Assembly: GCA_002723085.1 (NCBI GenBank)
Contig: PBNK01000046.1
Span: forward strand, 1 to 39,990
Source: Crocinitomicaceae bacterium
GTDB lineage: Bacteria > Bacteroidota > Bacteroidia > Flavobacteriales_D > Parvicellaceae
Direction of reading: 5' to 3'
Length of the DNA: 39,990 bases
Position numbers and translations under genes: made by a program. Positions 27,747-35,725 of this stretch are shown piece by piece. Numbering within the stretch: the first letter of the stretch is position 1; the number at the start of each line of letters is the position of its first letter. Below the pieces are notes generated by a model. That model ran no database searches and was not told the DNA's origin. It worked only from the letters and a program-made list of their open reading frames with translations.

Positions 27747-28836
27747 TTGAATTTTGTTGTTTTTTAGCCGCTGCTTTTTCAGCTTTTGCTTTTGCTTTTT
27801 TTTCGGCTTTTGCTTTTGCCTTTTTCTCTCTTTTTTGTTTTCTCTTAATTTTTCTTTTCCCTCTCTTAGTTTCTGCAGCTTCAAGTTCAGATTTATCGGC
27901 TAATAATTTTTCAAACTCTTTAACGTGTTCATTATTTTTTGGAACACCAAACCTATCGTATTCTAAAACATACCACTCCCTTCCCATGCTGTATAAAACT
28001 TTAGCCTGTTTGTTGCCATTATCAGCAAAATATTCCCAAACGTTGTCCTTAAGACCATCTTTCCAAGAACCAAAGTGACTTATTTGGCCATTCGGATAAA
28101 AGAATTCCCATTTTCCTTTCTCTTGGCCATTGTTCCATATTTTTTTAAAGGACAACTTTCCGTTTTCATGATAAAATAAATCTTCCCCATGAAGTTTTCC
28201 ATTTTTATAATACTTACTTATTTTGGGAACACTGTCTTCATAAAAAGTTTTGAATTCTCCATCAATTTCTCCATGATTGTACTCAATTATTTTTTTTGGA
28301 TTTCCACTTTTATAAAAATATTTTATAGTGCCGTCAAAAACATCTTTATTATAGTTTAATACTTTCTCAGGCTTTCCATCTTCCAAAAAATACATCCATT
28401 CCCCAGTTTTAACGCCCATGTCATATGTATTTCCCCACTTAACTTGACCATTTTCATACCAATATCCCCAAGTACCGTCTTGCACACCTTCTACCCAAAT
28501 GGATTGAGTTTTAACTTGGCCATTTTCATAATAAGAAAAGGTCTCTCCATTTTCTCTTCCAAGAATAAAACTTGCCCTTCGTTCTAATTTTTGGTTATCA
28601 AAATAAGAAACACACGTTCCAGTATAAGGTTTTCTTGTTTTTTTATGGTAAACCAAATTGTTGCCTTCATCTAATTGCAAGTCTTTATTGCAATTTGAAA
28701 CTCTTTTTTTGGTTGTATAATTTTGCCCACCTTTTACTTTGGCTCCTCCACGAACTGTAAACTGCGGATCATCACCACCTTGTCCAAAATTGAAATTAAA
28801 TGCTATAAAAAAGCAAATTGATAATAGTAGTTTCAT
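27736..28836 (-). CDS. Exported MORN-repeat protein
   Basis: A protein of about 366 residues: signal peptide (MKLLLSICFFIAFNFNFGQ), then about nine MORN_2-type repeats (pattern YYENGQVK...GxxdGxWxYWYENGQ) over about residues 90-290, and a highly charged Lys/Ala/Glu tail with two KAKAKAEK runs. MORN repeats act as scaffold or contact modules; a specific function cannot be named. The open frame extends to 28974, but the ATG at 28836 starts the signal peptide and avoids overlap with the divergent mnmE. The last 8-11 bp overlap queE. Confidence 0.8.
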   Translation of the reverse strand: MKLLLSICFFIAFNFNFGQGGDDPQFTVRGGAKVKGGQNYTTKKRVSNCNKDLQLDEGNNLVYHKKTRKPYTGTCVSYFDNQKLERRASFILGRENGETFSYYENGQVKTQSIWVEGVQDGTWGYWYENGQVKWGNTYDMGVKTGEWMYFLEDGKPEKVLNYNKDVFDGTIKYFYKSGNPKKIIEYNHGEIDGEFKTFYEDSVPKISKYYKNGKLHGEDLFYHENGKLSFKKIWNNGQEKGKWEFFYPNGQISHFGSWKDGLKDNVWEYFADNGNKQAKVLYSMGREWYVLEYDRFGVPKNNEHVKEFEKLLADKSELEAAETKRGKRKIKRKQKREKKAKAKAEKKAKAKAEKAAAKKQQNSNDE

Positions 28837-28901
28837 AATATTGCCAATAAAATTAGTAGATTCTATTGAAATCCGAAGTATTGTAACAGTATCTTTAACA
28901 A

Positions 28902-30260
28902 ATGAGCACAGCATACAACATATCTGACAACATTTGTGCCATATCTTCTCCCTCTGGGACAGGAGGAATTGCATTGCTAAGAATTTCTGGAAATGAATCC
29001 ATTGATTTAGTTAATAAAATTTTCTCAAAAAACATTTCTAATGCAAAAGGCTATTCCCTTCATTTTGGTACTATTGTAGATAATAATGAAACTATTGATG
29101 AAGTATTAGTAAGCATTTTCAGAGGATTAAATTCATTTACTGGAGAAGATACTGTAGAAATTTCATGCCATGGATCACAGTTTATTCAAAACAAAATTCT
29201 TCAGCTTTTGATTCACAATGGATGCAGAATGGCACAACCAGGTGAATTTTCTCAAAGGGCTTTTTATAATGGAAAAATGGACTTAAGCCAAACCGAAGCC
29301 ATTGCTGATTTAATTCATGCACAAAGTGAATCATCGCACAAAATGGCTATGAATCAAATGAAAGGCGGTTTTACCAAAGAGCTTAATCAACTAAGAGCAT
29401 CGCTTATAGAATTTGCTTCATTAGTTGAACTTGAATTGGATTTTTCGGAAGAAGATGTAGAATTTGCCGACCGAACTCAATTAAAATCGCTTATCGATAA
29501 ACTAAGCATTCACCTCAACGATTTGATTGAAAGTTTTAAATATGGCAATGCCATTAAAAACGGAGTGCAAACGGCTTTAATTGGCATGCCTAATGCAGGA
29601 AAATCTACCTTATTAAATGGGCTATTGAATGAAAACCGAGCCATAGTTTCAGACATTCCTGGGACAACAAGAGACACGATTGAAGAAACGTTAACCATTG
29701 ATGGAATTTTATATCGTTTTGTAGATACAGCTGGAATACGAAACGCTAGTGATTCTATTGAAAAAATGGGGGTTGAAAAAACCTATGAAAAAATAAAAAG
29801 CTCTTCTATTGTCATCTACTTATACGATTTGTCTAACAACAATCAAGAGGATGCTAAAAAACAACTAAAAGAACTTAACAACTTAGGCATTCCTGTTATA
29901 AAAATTGCCAACAAAGCAGATCAGTCAACCAACTCCCCTATTAATAGCAGTGACCTTGTTATTTCTGCTCTAAATAATGAGGACATACTTAAATTAAAAG
30001 AAACAATAAGCTCTGTATTTAGTGAAATTAAGCCAGATTATGAGGGAACCATAGTTTCTAACGCCAGACATTTCGAAGCGTTGTCAAATGCATTGAGTGA
30101 CATTAAAAAATGTGAAGAAGGATTAAAAAATCAAATTTCTGGAGATTTGCTTGCCATGGACATTCGACAAGCTTTGTATCATTTAGGAACCATTACTGGT
30201 GAAATCACCAACGATGAGCTGTTAGGCAATATTTTTGCTAATTTTTGCATTGGTAAATAG
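28902..30260 (+). CDS. mnmE: tRNA modification GTPase MnmE
   Basis: With MnmG it forms the cmnm5 group on wobble U34 of tRNAs. The 452-residue protein starts ISDNICAISSPSGTGGIALLRISG (folate-binding domain), has EISCHGS and ELDFSEEDVEF, the GTPase P-loop GMPNAGKS from about 228, DIPGTTRDT, the DTAG motif (FVDTAGIRN) and NKAD, and ends in the required LLGNIFANFCIGK with the catalytic cysteine. It is complete and of normal length. It is divergent from the MORN-repeat gene. Confidence 0.98.
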   Translation: MSTAYNISDNICAISSPSGTGGIALLRISGNESIDLVNKIFSKNISNAKGYSLHFGTIVDNNETIDEVLVSIFRGLNSFTGEDTVEISCHGSQFIQNKILQLLIHNGCRMAQPGEFSQRAFYNGKMDLSQTEAIADLIHAQSESSHKMAMNQMKGGFTKELNQLRASLIEFASLVELELDFSEEDVEFADRTQLKSLIDKLSIHLNDLIESFKYGNAIKNGVQTALIGMPNAGKSTLLNGLLNENRAIVSDIPGTTRDTIEETLTIDGILYRFVDTAGIRNASDSIEKMGVEKTYEKIKSSSIVIYLYDLSNNNQEDAKKQLKELNNLGIPVIKIANKADQSTNSPINSSDLVISALNNEDILKLKETISSVFSEIKPDYEGTIVSNARHFEALSNALSDIKKCEEGLKNQISGDLLAMDIRQALYHLGTITGEITNDELLGNIFANFCIGK

Positions 30261-30295
30261 GAATTCAACCTTTAATAAATCAAAAAAAATTATTA

Positions 30296-31138
30296 TCAAC
30301 ATCCTTGATAAAATTCGATACCAAAATATTTTAATATTTCAAAACTAACATTTGGTGAGAAAGGAATAAAATGTTGACGCTTACCCTTCTCAACACAAAT
30401 AATACCTTTTTTATATTTCTTAACTTTTTTGCTTATGTCTTCAACTCCAATAATTTTATTCTGGTTGTTTACAATGGGAACCTCAAAATATTTATGGTCG
30501 ATATAAATCACATCAATTCCTGAACCAACTAATTCGTTCATGACATTAATTGATATATCTTCAGAAGAAATAGAAATGTCATCAAAAAACAAAGCAACTT
30601 TATAATTTTCAACATTTACAGGCATAACACTCAAGCCTCCTGAGAACACCCAACCTATTTTATCATTAGATGTTTTTATTTTATATAATGGAGCATGTAT
30701 AAATTTTCCTCTAAGTTTAGCACTGAAGCTTTTTTCAGTTTTAATCCCCATATAAAATATTTTTTCTCCCTCATCAAGAGATGTAATCACTTCATTTTCT
30801 TCATTCATATTAGAATCTTTTCTAACTCTTAAATTATCTACCCAAGCATAGTATTCGTTTATCTCTTTTTTTTCTATTAAATTAGAACTAGTAATCTCAT
30901 CATTAATACTTTTATTGTAAATAGAGTATGCAAAAGTTATTATAAAAAAACAAACTCCAATAAAAATAGGAATCCCATATGAAGCCCAAAAATTCTTTTG
31001 ATCTTTCAAAAGATTTTCATTACTAATATTTTTTATTTTTTGTACAGATTTTAATTCTGTTTCTTGTTGATTTTCTGGGTTTTTTAGATCATTATATTCA
31101 GGAAAAATAGAATATAGATCATTAATATTATTGAACAA
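30296..31138 (-). CDS. Membrane-anchored SH3-like protein (downstream part of a TAG-split gene)
   Basis: A 280-residue open frame beginning at TTG (31138); there is no ATG until far inside. It has a cytoplasmic N-terminal stretch, one membrane segment (about 54-73, PIFIGVCFFIITFAYSIY), an SH3-like domain at about 95-170 (WVDNLRVRKDS, SLDEGEKIFYMG, KIGWVFSGGL), and a C-terminal region with no match. The frame is the same as the short winged-helix ORF upstream: only the TAG at 31157-31159 and six further sense codons separate them. The whole (30296-31312) reads as one gene interrupted by one amber codon. See the findings. Confidence 0.7.
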   Translation of the reverse strand: MFNNINDLYSIFPEYNDLKNPENQQETELKSVQKIKNISNENLLKDQKNFWASYGIPIFIGVCFFIITFAYSIYNKSINDEITSSNLIEKKEINEYYAWVDNLRVRKDSNMNEENEVITSLDEGEKIFYMGIKTEKSFSAKLRGKFIHAPLYKIKTSNDKIGWVFSGGLSVMPVNVENYKVALFFDDISISSEDISINVMNELVGSGIDVIYIDHKYFEVPIVNNQNKIIGVEDISKKVKKYKKGIICVEKGKRQHFIPFSPNVSFEILKYFGIEFYQGC

Positions 31139-31156
31139 AATTTCTCTTTTTTTTCC

Positions 31157-31312
31157 CTAAACATATGGGCCCAATACACCTTTTTTTTCAAGTTCATTAA
31201 TTAACTCTAAAATCTTTGGGTATTCTAAATCTAGTTCAGAGAATAAAAAAGGCACACTGGCATTTTTATTTTCAACAATTATTTTTGAAGCTTTAAATAA
31301 TAATTTACTCAT
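31157..31312 (-). CDS. FtsK-gamma-like winged-helix ORF (upstream part of a TAG-split gene)
   Basis: A 51-codon ORF with ATG start at 31312 and TAG stop at 31157-31159. Its product, opening MSKLLFKASKIIVENKNASV and ending INELEKKGVLGPYV, has the pattern of the FtsK gamma winged helix (family pattern roughly A..iV...gS...l...l.igYnRa..liD.LE..GivGP). The DNA-contacting YNRA of FtsK is replaced by YPKI, so KOPS recognition is doubtful. Codons after the TAG (GKKREIL) continue the family match to the GSKxREVL end of FtsK gamma, and the frame then runs into the SH3-like membrane protein. Either one disrupted gene or a coupled pair. Confidence 0.65.
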   Translation of the reverse strand: MSKLLFKASKIIVENKNASVPFLFSELDLEYPKILELINELEKKGVLGPYV

Positions 31313-31379
31313 TTTCTTTTATTGTAGTTTAATTTAAAAATATTTAAGAAAAGTAGTTTTTTCATTTAATTTACTAGAG

Positions 31380-32168
31380 TTATAAAAGAAGAAGAACTAA
31401 AAAAAGTAAAATTAATAAAATGAAAAAAGTAAAAACTAAAATATAAATAGAAGCTATACCAATGTGATAAAGAATATTGGCCAATCTTTTTCCTTTATAA
31501 TTTGAATTATTATTTATTTCCTTTCTAGCAATGTAACTAAAAAAAGTGTAAAGTATTATACTCAAAGGACCAACCAAAGTAACAAAAACACTACCACCAT
31601 CAAACAATGCAAACCAAGAGATAATTAATGCCAAAGAAAAAAACAAAAATGCAGCCTTAAGAGACCAGTGGAATTTTGGTTCAGGCTCATCCTCCTCTAG
31701 GTAATTGAACTTTTTATTTAAAATTAAATAAAGTTTATTTAATAAACTTTTTTCCCTAAATAGTGAGAAAACTTTTCCGGAACTTGGTTTATTTATTAAA
31801 GTTGAATCTACATTAACAATGTTTGATTTTATGTGATTATTAACTATTGATTTGGCTTTTTTATGAAAATAAATCTCTTTTAAATTACTAACATTTGCTT
31901 CTAAATCTGCTATTTGAACCCTCTTTTCATTAAAATCATTTTTGGATAAACTAGAATTAGCACTTAATGAATTTGAAGTTTTTTCCTTATTCTCTTTAAG
32001 GAAAATTTCATTTTTTAAAAGCCATTTATTGGAATTCTTGACATAAAACCCACTGGTGTATTTACGTTGTTGAACCCTACTATTAGAAACAACATCATTC
32101 GATGTGCTACATGAATTTATGAAAAATAAGAGGATCGGAAAAAAAAATATAAAAAGGATTTTTTTCAT
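31380..32168 (-). CDS. Lipoprotein with C-terminal membrane segments
   Basis: A 262-residue protein: signal peptide with lipobox INSC (lipid Cys20), then SRVQQRKYTSGFYV, which resembles the QKRKYxxGFxV segment after the lipid cysteine in several Bacteroidota proteins. A charged middle region follows, and three hydrophobic segments lie in the last 100 residues (about 168-188, 193-213 and 235-262). A lipid anchor plus C-terminal membrane spans is an uncommon combination and suggests inner-membrane location. It lies 67 bp upstream of the winged-helix ORF on the same strand. Function unknown. Confidence 0.7.
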   Translation of the reverse strand: MKKILFIFFFPILLFFINSCSTSNDVVSNSRVQQRKYTSGFYVKNSNKWLLKNEIFLKENKEKTSNSLSANSSLSKNDFNEKRVQIADLEANVSNLKEIYFHKKAKSIVNNHIKSNIVNVDSTLINKPSSGKVFSLFREKSLLNKLYLILNKKFNYLEEDEPEPKFHWSLKAAFLFFSLALIISWFALFDGGSVFVTLVGPLSIILYTFFSYIARKEINNNSNYKGKRLANILYHIGIASIYILVFTFFILLILLFLVLLLL

Positions 32169-32222
32169 TGATGGGTGTTACTAGCTAATTTAAATCGATT
32201 TATTTTATTAATTTTAAAAATC

Positions 32223-32633
32223 ATGTTTTTTTTGAAAAAAATAGCATTAATTACTTCAATAATTACCTTATTATTGAGTTGTAACAAAGACCCTTTTGAT
32301 AAAAGATTACAAAAACAATGGGTAGCTACACATGTCGATAACAGCACAGGTGATGAAATTGAATCAACTATTTTTTTTGCACATGAAGGAACGGTAACTT
32401 ACTATAGAAATCTTAAAAGTTGGTCAGGTGAATGGAGAACTGATAATGGAGTATTAAACGTAAATTTTGAAAATTCAACCATTAACGGGTCATATGATTA
32501 TAAAATAAAAAGCAACAGAGCAAACCCTGTCGGAAACGGGCTTCCTTTTGACGTGTTAACTTTAGATCCTATTACTATTGACGATTCATTGGATATAAAT
32601 AAATTTAAAGGCGAATTCAATTCACTCTATTAA
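32223..32633 (+). CDS. Small lipocalin-like lipoprotein
   Basis: A lipoprotein of about 136 residues; the ATG at 32223 begins the signal (MFFLKKIALITSIITLLLSC, lipid Cys20), so the longer frame from 32175 is not used. The mature part has KQWVATHVDNSTG, WSGEWRTDNGVLNVNF and similar strands that fit a small beta-barrel of the lipocalin-like kind; this is a pattern guess. It is divergent from the membrane lipoprotein and convergent with the FemAB-like gene, with overlapping stop codons. Confidence 0.65.
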   Translation: MFFLKKIALITSIITLLLSCNKDPFDKRLQKQWVATHVDNSTGDEIESTIFFAHEGTVTYYRNLKSWSGEWRTDNGVLNVNFENSTINGSYDYKIKSNRANPVGNGLPFDVLTLDPITIDDSLDINKFKGEFNSLY

Positions 32634-33751
32634 TTTAATAACTCTTTTTTGAATGGCTTTCTTTGCACCCATTTGGCAGGGGCAATTCTTTTGAATATTG
32701 GAGAAAAAATAAAACTTAAATATTTATTGCTTACATACACTGCACTTTTAGAAGATATAGGTTCAGCTCCAATGGTACTTTTAAACTCTGAAGCTGTTCT
32801 TCCATACACTATTTTAGATGCTTTATTGGCAATTCCATGCTCTATGGTATCGTATAAGATTCTATTGTAAATGCTAAACTTCTCATTCAGCTTATAATCC
32901 AATCCAATGAAATATGAATACAGCATTGAATTTACCATAAACTCAGATGAAAAAGCCACCATTTTTTTATTTAAATAATAGCCGTAAATGTAAATTTCAA
33001 TGCTACTTTGGTTTATAAAATCTAAATAAATATCAGTGTTAAAAGGCGGCCCTGAAAAAGTAGATTTTACATAAACATTATTATAAAGCGAAGCCATTTT
33101 AGATAGCTCTTTTTTAAGATTTTCTTTTGTAATTGATTTAATTACTATGTCTTTGCTGTCTTTATATACTTTCCTAATTCTCTTTTTGTATTTTGACTGA
33201 ACAGCTTTTGAATAATGGTTAAAAGAATTCCATTTGTCATCAATGGGCAAAACCATATCCGGATCAATATTAAATGTTTTAAAATTTTTAGATAGAGTTG
33301 TTGTTTTAGGTTTTATGTTATTTAAAAAGTGATCAGGCAATAAAAAGAAATTTATTCCATATGATTTTTTTATTTGATCAATTAAAGAAATAAGGTGTGT
33401 CTCACTTATCTTATCTATTGCAAAACTATTTGAAGAAACGTTTGATAAGTGTGTGTTACCAAAACAAAAAAACTTAATCTTCATCCTTTTTAAAAGCCAC
33501 CTTTTAAGGCTAAGGGTTTTATCAAGTTCAAAATAATTGGCCGCTTTTTTACCATCAATGGTAATTAAGTGTCCATAAACTATTCCTTTTTTAGTTTGAA
33601 TATAAAAAGGCAACACTTCATTTTTATTTAATTTTTCAAAACACTTTAAAAAAGAAGTTTTTAAAAAAGGGTTCTCATTTGGAACAAATTCATTCCAAGT
33701 ATTTTGATTGAATTCAGAAACGGAATGATATATATCATATTGATCATTCAT
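32630..33751 (-). CDS. FemAB/GNAT-fold acyltransferase-like protein
   Basis: A 373-residue cytoplasmic protein with two GNAT-like halves. The N-terminal NPFLKTSFLKCFEKL and the segment YSKAVQSKYKKRIRKVYKDS are typical of FemAB-like / peptidogalycan-type transferases (PF04339-like), which add aminoacyl or acyl groups to cell-envelope precursors. VYGRTASEFKSTIGAEP is the usual late motif. The donor and acceptor are unknown. It lies 62 bp downstream of the Kunitz gene on the same strand and may belong to that cluster. Confidence 0.75.
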   Translation of the reverse strand: MNDQYDIYHSVSEFNQNTWNEFVPNENPFLKTSFLKCFEKLNKNEVLPFYIQTKKGIVYGHLITIDGKKAANYFELDKTLSLKRWLLKRMKIKFFCFGNTHLSNVSSNSFAIDKISETHLISLIDQIKKSYGINFFLLPDHFLNNIKPKTTTLSKNFKTFNIDPDMVLPIDDKWNSFNHYSKAVQSKYKKRIRKVYKDSKDIVIKSITKENLKKELSKMASLYNNVYVKSTFSGPPFNTDIYLDFINQSSIEIYIYGYYLNKKMVAFSSEFMVNSMLYSYFIGLDYKLNEKFSIYNRILYDTIEHGIANKASKIVYGRTASEFKSTIGAEPISSKSAVYVSNKYLSFIFSPIFKRIAPAKWVQRKPFKKELLN

Positions 33752-33813
33752 GTTTTATAAACTATAAGTAATTCTATTTTAAATTAATATGAATGAGTTA
33801 TAAAATGATTTTT

Positions 33814-34074
33814 TTATTTTACTTTTTTGCATTTACATTCTTTACATTCTTCCATTGTTTGAAAAGGCACTACACCTTCGCATCCTCCCCAAGTAAACTG
33901 TTCACATTTTCCTGTTTTGTTATTAAAATAATATTTTGGAATAGCAGCTTTACAAAATCCCGTTTCTGGTTTTAAATTGCATTTATCCTGGCATTCACTA
34001 GACTTCCTAACTGCACAACTATAAGTCAATAATATTATTATAAAGCAAACTGATAGGGTAGTTAATTTTTTCAT
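33814..34074 (-). CDS. Kunitz/BPTI-domain lipoprotein (predicted protease inhibitor)
   Basis: An 86-residue predicted lipoprotein (signal to TYSC, lipid Cys20) whose mature part is one Kunitz domain. Cysteines at 32, 41, 57, 65 and 77 keep the classical spacing C-x8-C-x15-C-x7-C-x11-C; BPTI has x12 in the last interval. The segments YYFNNKTGKCEQFTWGGC and FQTMEEC match BPTI. The sixth cysteine is displaced (Cys80 or Cys82), and an extra Cys28 precedes the domain. The P1 residue after the second domain cysteine is Lys42, predicting inhibition of trypsin-like proteases. It starts immediately after the stop of the 146-residue gene. Confidence 0.85.
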   Translation of the reverse strand: MKKLTTLSVCFIIILLTYSCAVRKSSECQDKCNLKPETGFCKAAIPKYYFNNKTGKCEQFTWGGCEGVVPFQTMEECKECKCKKVK

Positions 34075-34506
34075 TTATACATTTTCTCCTAAAAATAGGA
34101 TTAATTTCTTCTTGTTTATAAATGGTGAAACAGAAAGTTTTTTATTGCAATACCACATAAACTGAAAATTACTTTTGCTAAAATGAACGGTAAGTGTTCC
34201 ATTCTCATATTTTTTAATGACATCAAATTGTGGTTTTTGTGATAACCCATTAATTATATCATCATACAATTCTTTAAATTCTTTTTTTGTGGTAAAAAAT
34301 GAAACTATTTTATTATCATTTAAAACATCTTTAAATTGAATTGTAAATTCAGTTTGGTTTAATAAATAACAAGATGCATAAGTTTTTTTTCCTTTTTTAA
34401 ACTGTCCTATAAATACTGAATCTACATGCTGACATTTTGCATTATTAAAAATTAATATACCTATAATAAGAATACTATATCTTAACGACTTTAGTTGTAA
34501 AAACAT
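34075..34506 (-). CDS. Exported hypothetical protein in the SGNH-Kunitz cluster
   Basis: A protein of about 143 residues with a signal peptide (MFLQLKSLRYSILIIGILIF ... NAKCQ). The mature part is a short alpha/beta protein with no recognised domain (IGQFKKGKKTYASCYLLNQ, KEFKELYDDIINGL, LTVHFSKSNFQFMWYC). Possible ATG starts are 34515, 34509 and 34506, all overlapping the end of the SGNH gene by about 30-40 bp. Its stop directly abuts the Kunitz ATG. Function unknown. Confidence 0.6.
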   Translation of the reverse strand: MFLQLKSLRYSILIIGILIFNNAKCQHVDSVFIGQFKKGKKTYASCYLLNQTEFTIQFKDVLNDNKIVSFFTTKKEFKELYDDIINGLSQKPQFDVIKKYENGTLTVHFSKSNFQFMWYCNKKLSVSPFINKKKLILFLGENV

Positions 34507-35725
34507 CATTTCCAAAATAAGTTTTTAGGTAATATAGTCCACTTTTGAAATTAGAAACATCAATCGAATTCTTATGAGAAATTTTAATTAATTGACCAGA
34601 AAAATCATAAAATTCAATCCTAAAACTTTTATGTGAATCAGGAATATTTATTGTTATTAAATTTGAGAAAGGATTTGGGAAAATGTAAATTCCTTTAGAT
34701 TGCTGTTCGTCTAACTTATTTGAAAATGAGATATTATAAGAATAAGAAACAGTATCTGTTAAACATCCATCATTAGTGTAGATAACCAATTGTATTTGAA
34801 AACTTCCAGCAGAATTATAAGAATGATTTGGATCATTATCCAATGAAGAATTCCCATCTCCAAAAAACCAAACCAAACTATCGTAATTTGAAGATAAATT
34901 GGTAAAAGAAACAGGATTTGAAGTAGTATCAGCAGAAAAATCGGCATTAAAAACATTCCAAGTTGATAAGCTATCTAAAACAGTATTAGAAGCCACTTCT
35001 TGAATCAAATGACCTGTAACTAAATCTATCTGACTAGGAATAAAAGTGGAGCCAATTGGACTTTTTTTAAATATAGTAGCATAAAACGTACACGCTGCTA
35101 AATAACTTCCATAAATACTTGGATGACTTTCATCTGGGTTATACAAATCAGTAATGGAATCTATTTCCATAAAATTTTTCCAAGCTATTCCAACAGGAGA
35201 TACAGTTGCATTGTTTGTAATTCCCATTTCTAAATAGCTCTCTCTTAATCTTTGTTGCATTCCCAAATAGGTGCAAACAGGAGGGTAAGCAGCGCAATTA
35301 TTAGCATCCCCATTTTTCCTTCCCCAGGTCATGTAAAAAACAGGTTCAGAACAACTGCTATTTAACTCAATAGAATTAACCAATTGAGTTGCATATGGAA
35401 ATACATTTGTTGCTACATATGAAGGGGATAAAGATGGTTTTTGACTTTGATCTTGCAATACCACATAATCCCAAGGCTGTTGATTAATCTTAGCAAGAGT
35501 TGTTGCGTTATTTACGTGTCCATAAAAAGAAGCGCCACCAGGTGTGCTACTTTCAGTATTTACTGTATCTCCAAATGATAATGCAATATCAGACAATAAT
35601 TGTGGTAAATTATTGTAATAAGTGTAACTATTCCCAATAAATAAAACATCAATAGATTGAGCTTTTGTTGATAAAAGGAAATATAAATAAAGTAATATAA
35701 TAGCTAGGAACCGCAACCAATACAA
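34475..35725 (-). CDS. T9SS-secreted SGNH/GDSL-like hydrolase with PKD domain
   Basis: A 416-residue secreted enzyme: signal peptide (about 1-23), then an SGNH-hydrolase-like domain with block I IGNSYTYYNN (Ser33), GG at about 63-64 and the block V DESH with Asp198 and His201. A PKD domain follows (about 258-325, WFFGDGNSS), and the last 70 residues are a T9SS type A sorting domain (FPNPFSN ... TKVVKI). No ATG is available; TTG at 35725, directly after an in-frame TGA, or TTG at 35716 must start it, both inside the upstream 56-residue gene. SGNH enzymes are often esterases; the substrate is unknown. Confidence 0.78.
   Translation of the reverse strand: MYWLRFLAIILLYLYFLLSTKAQSIDVLFIGNSYTYYNNLPQLLSDIALSFGDTVNTESSTPGGASFYGHVNNATTLAKINQQPWDYVVLQDQSQKPSLSPSYVATNVFPYATQLVNSIELNSSCSEPVFYMTWGRKNGDANNCAAYPPVCTYLGMQQRLRESYLEMGITNNATVSPVGIAWKNFMEIDSITDLYNPDESHPSIYGSYLAACTFYATIFKKSPIGSTFIPSQIDLVTGHLIQEVASNTVLDSLSTWNVFNADFSADTTSNPVSFTNLSSNYDSLVWFFGDGNSSLDNDPNHSYNSAGSFQIQLVIYTNDGCLTDTVSYSYNISFSNKLDEQQSKGIYIFPNPFSNLITINIPDSHKSFRIEFYDFSGQLIKISHKNSIDVSNFKSGLYYLKTYFGNDVFTTKVVKI

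Noticed and set aside
27747-27884. Lysine-rich N-terminal extension of QueE
   Set aside because: It is the MORN-repeat gene tail read in another frame; QueE homologues start near MNKLPLMEQF and the iron-sulfur motif position fits the later start.
28837-28974. Longer N-terminus of the MORN protein
   Set aside because: It overlaps mnmE on the other strand and places a cysteine-rich, non-signal stretch before a clear signal peptide starting at 28836.
30261-30295. Terminator between mnmE and the SH3-like gene
   Set aside because: Only a 6-bp A/T stem (TAATAA...TTATTA) with a long loop; too weak to support.
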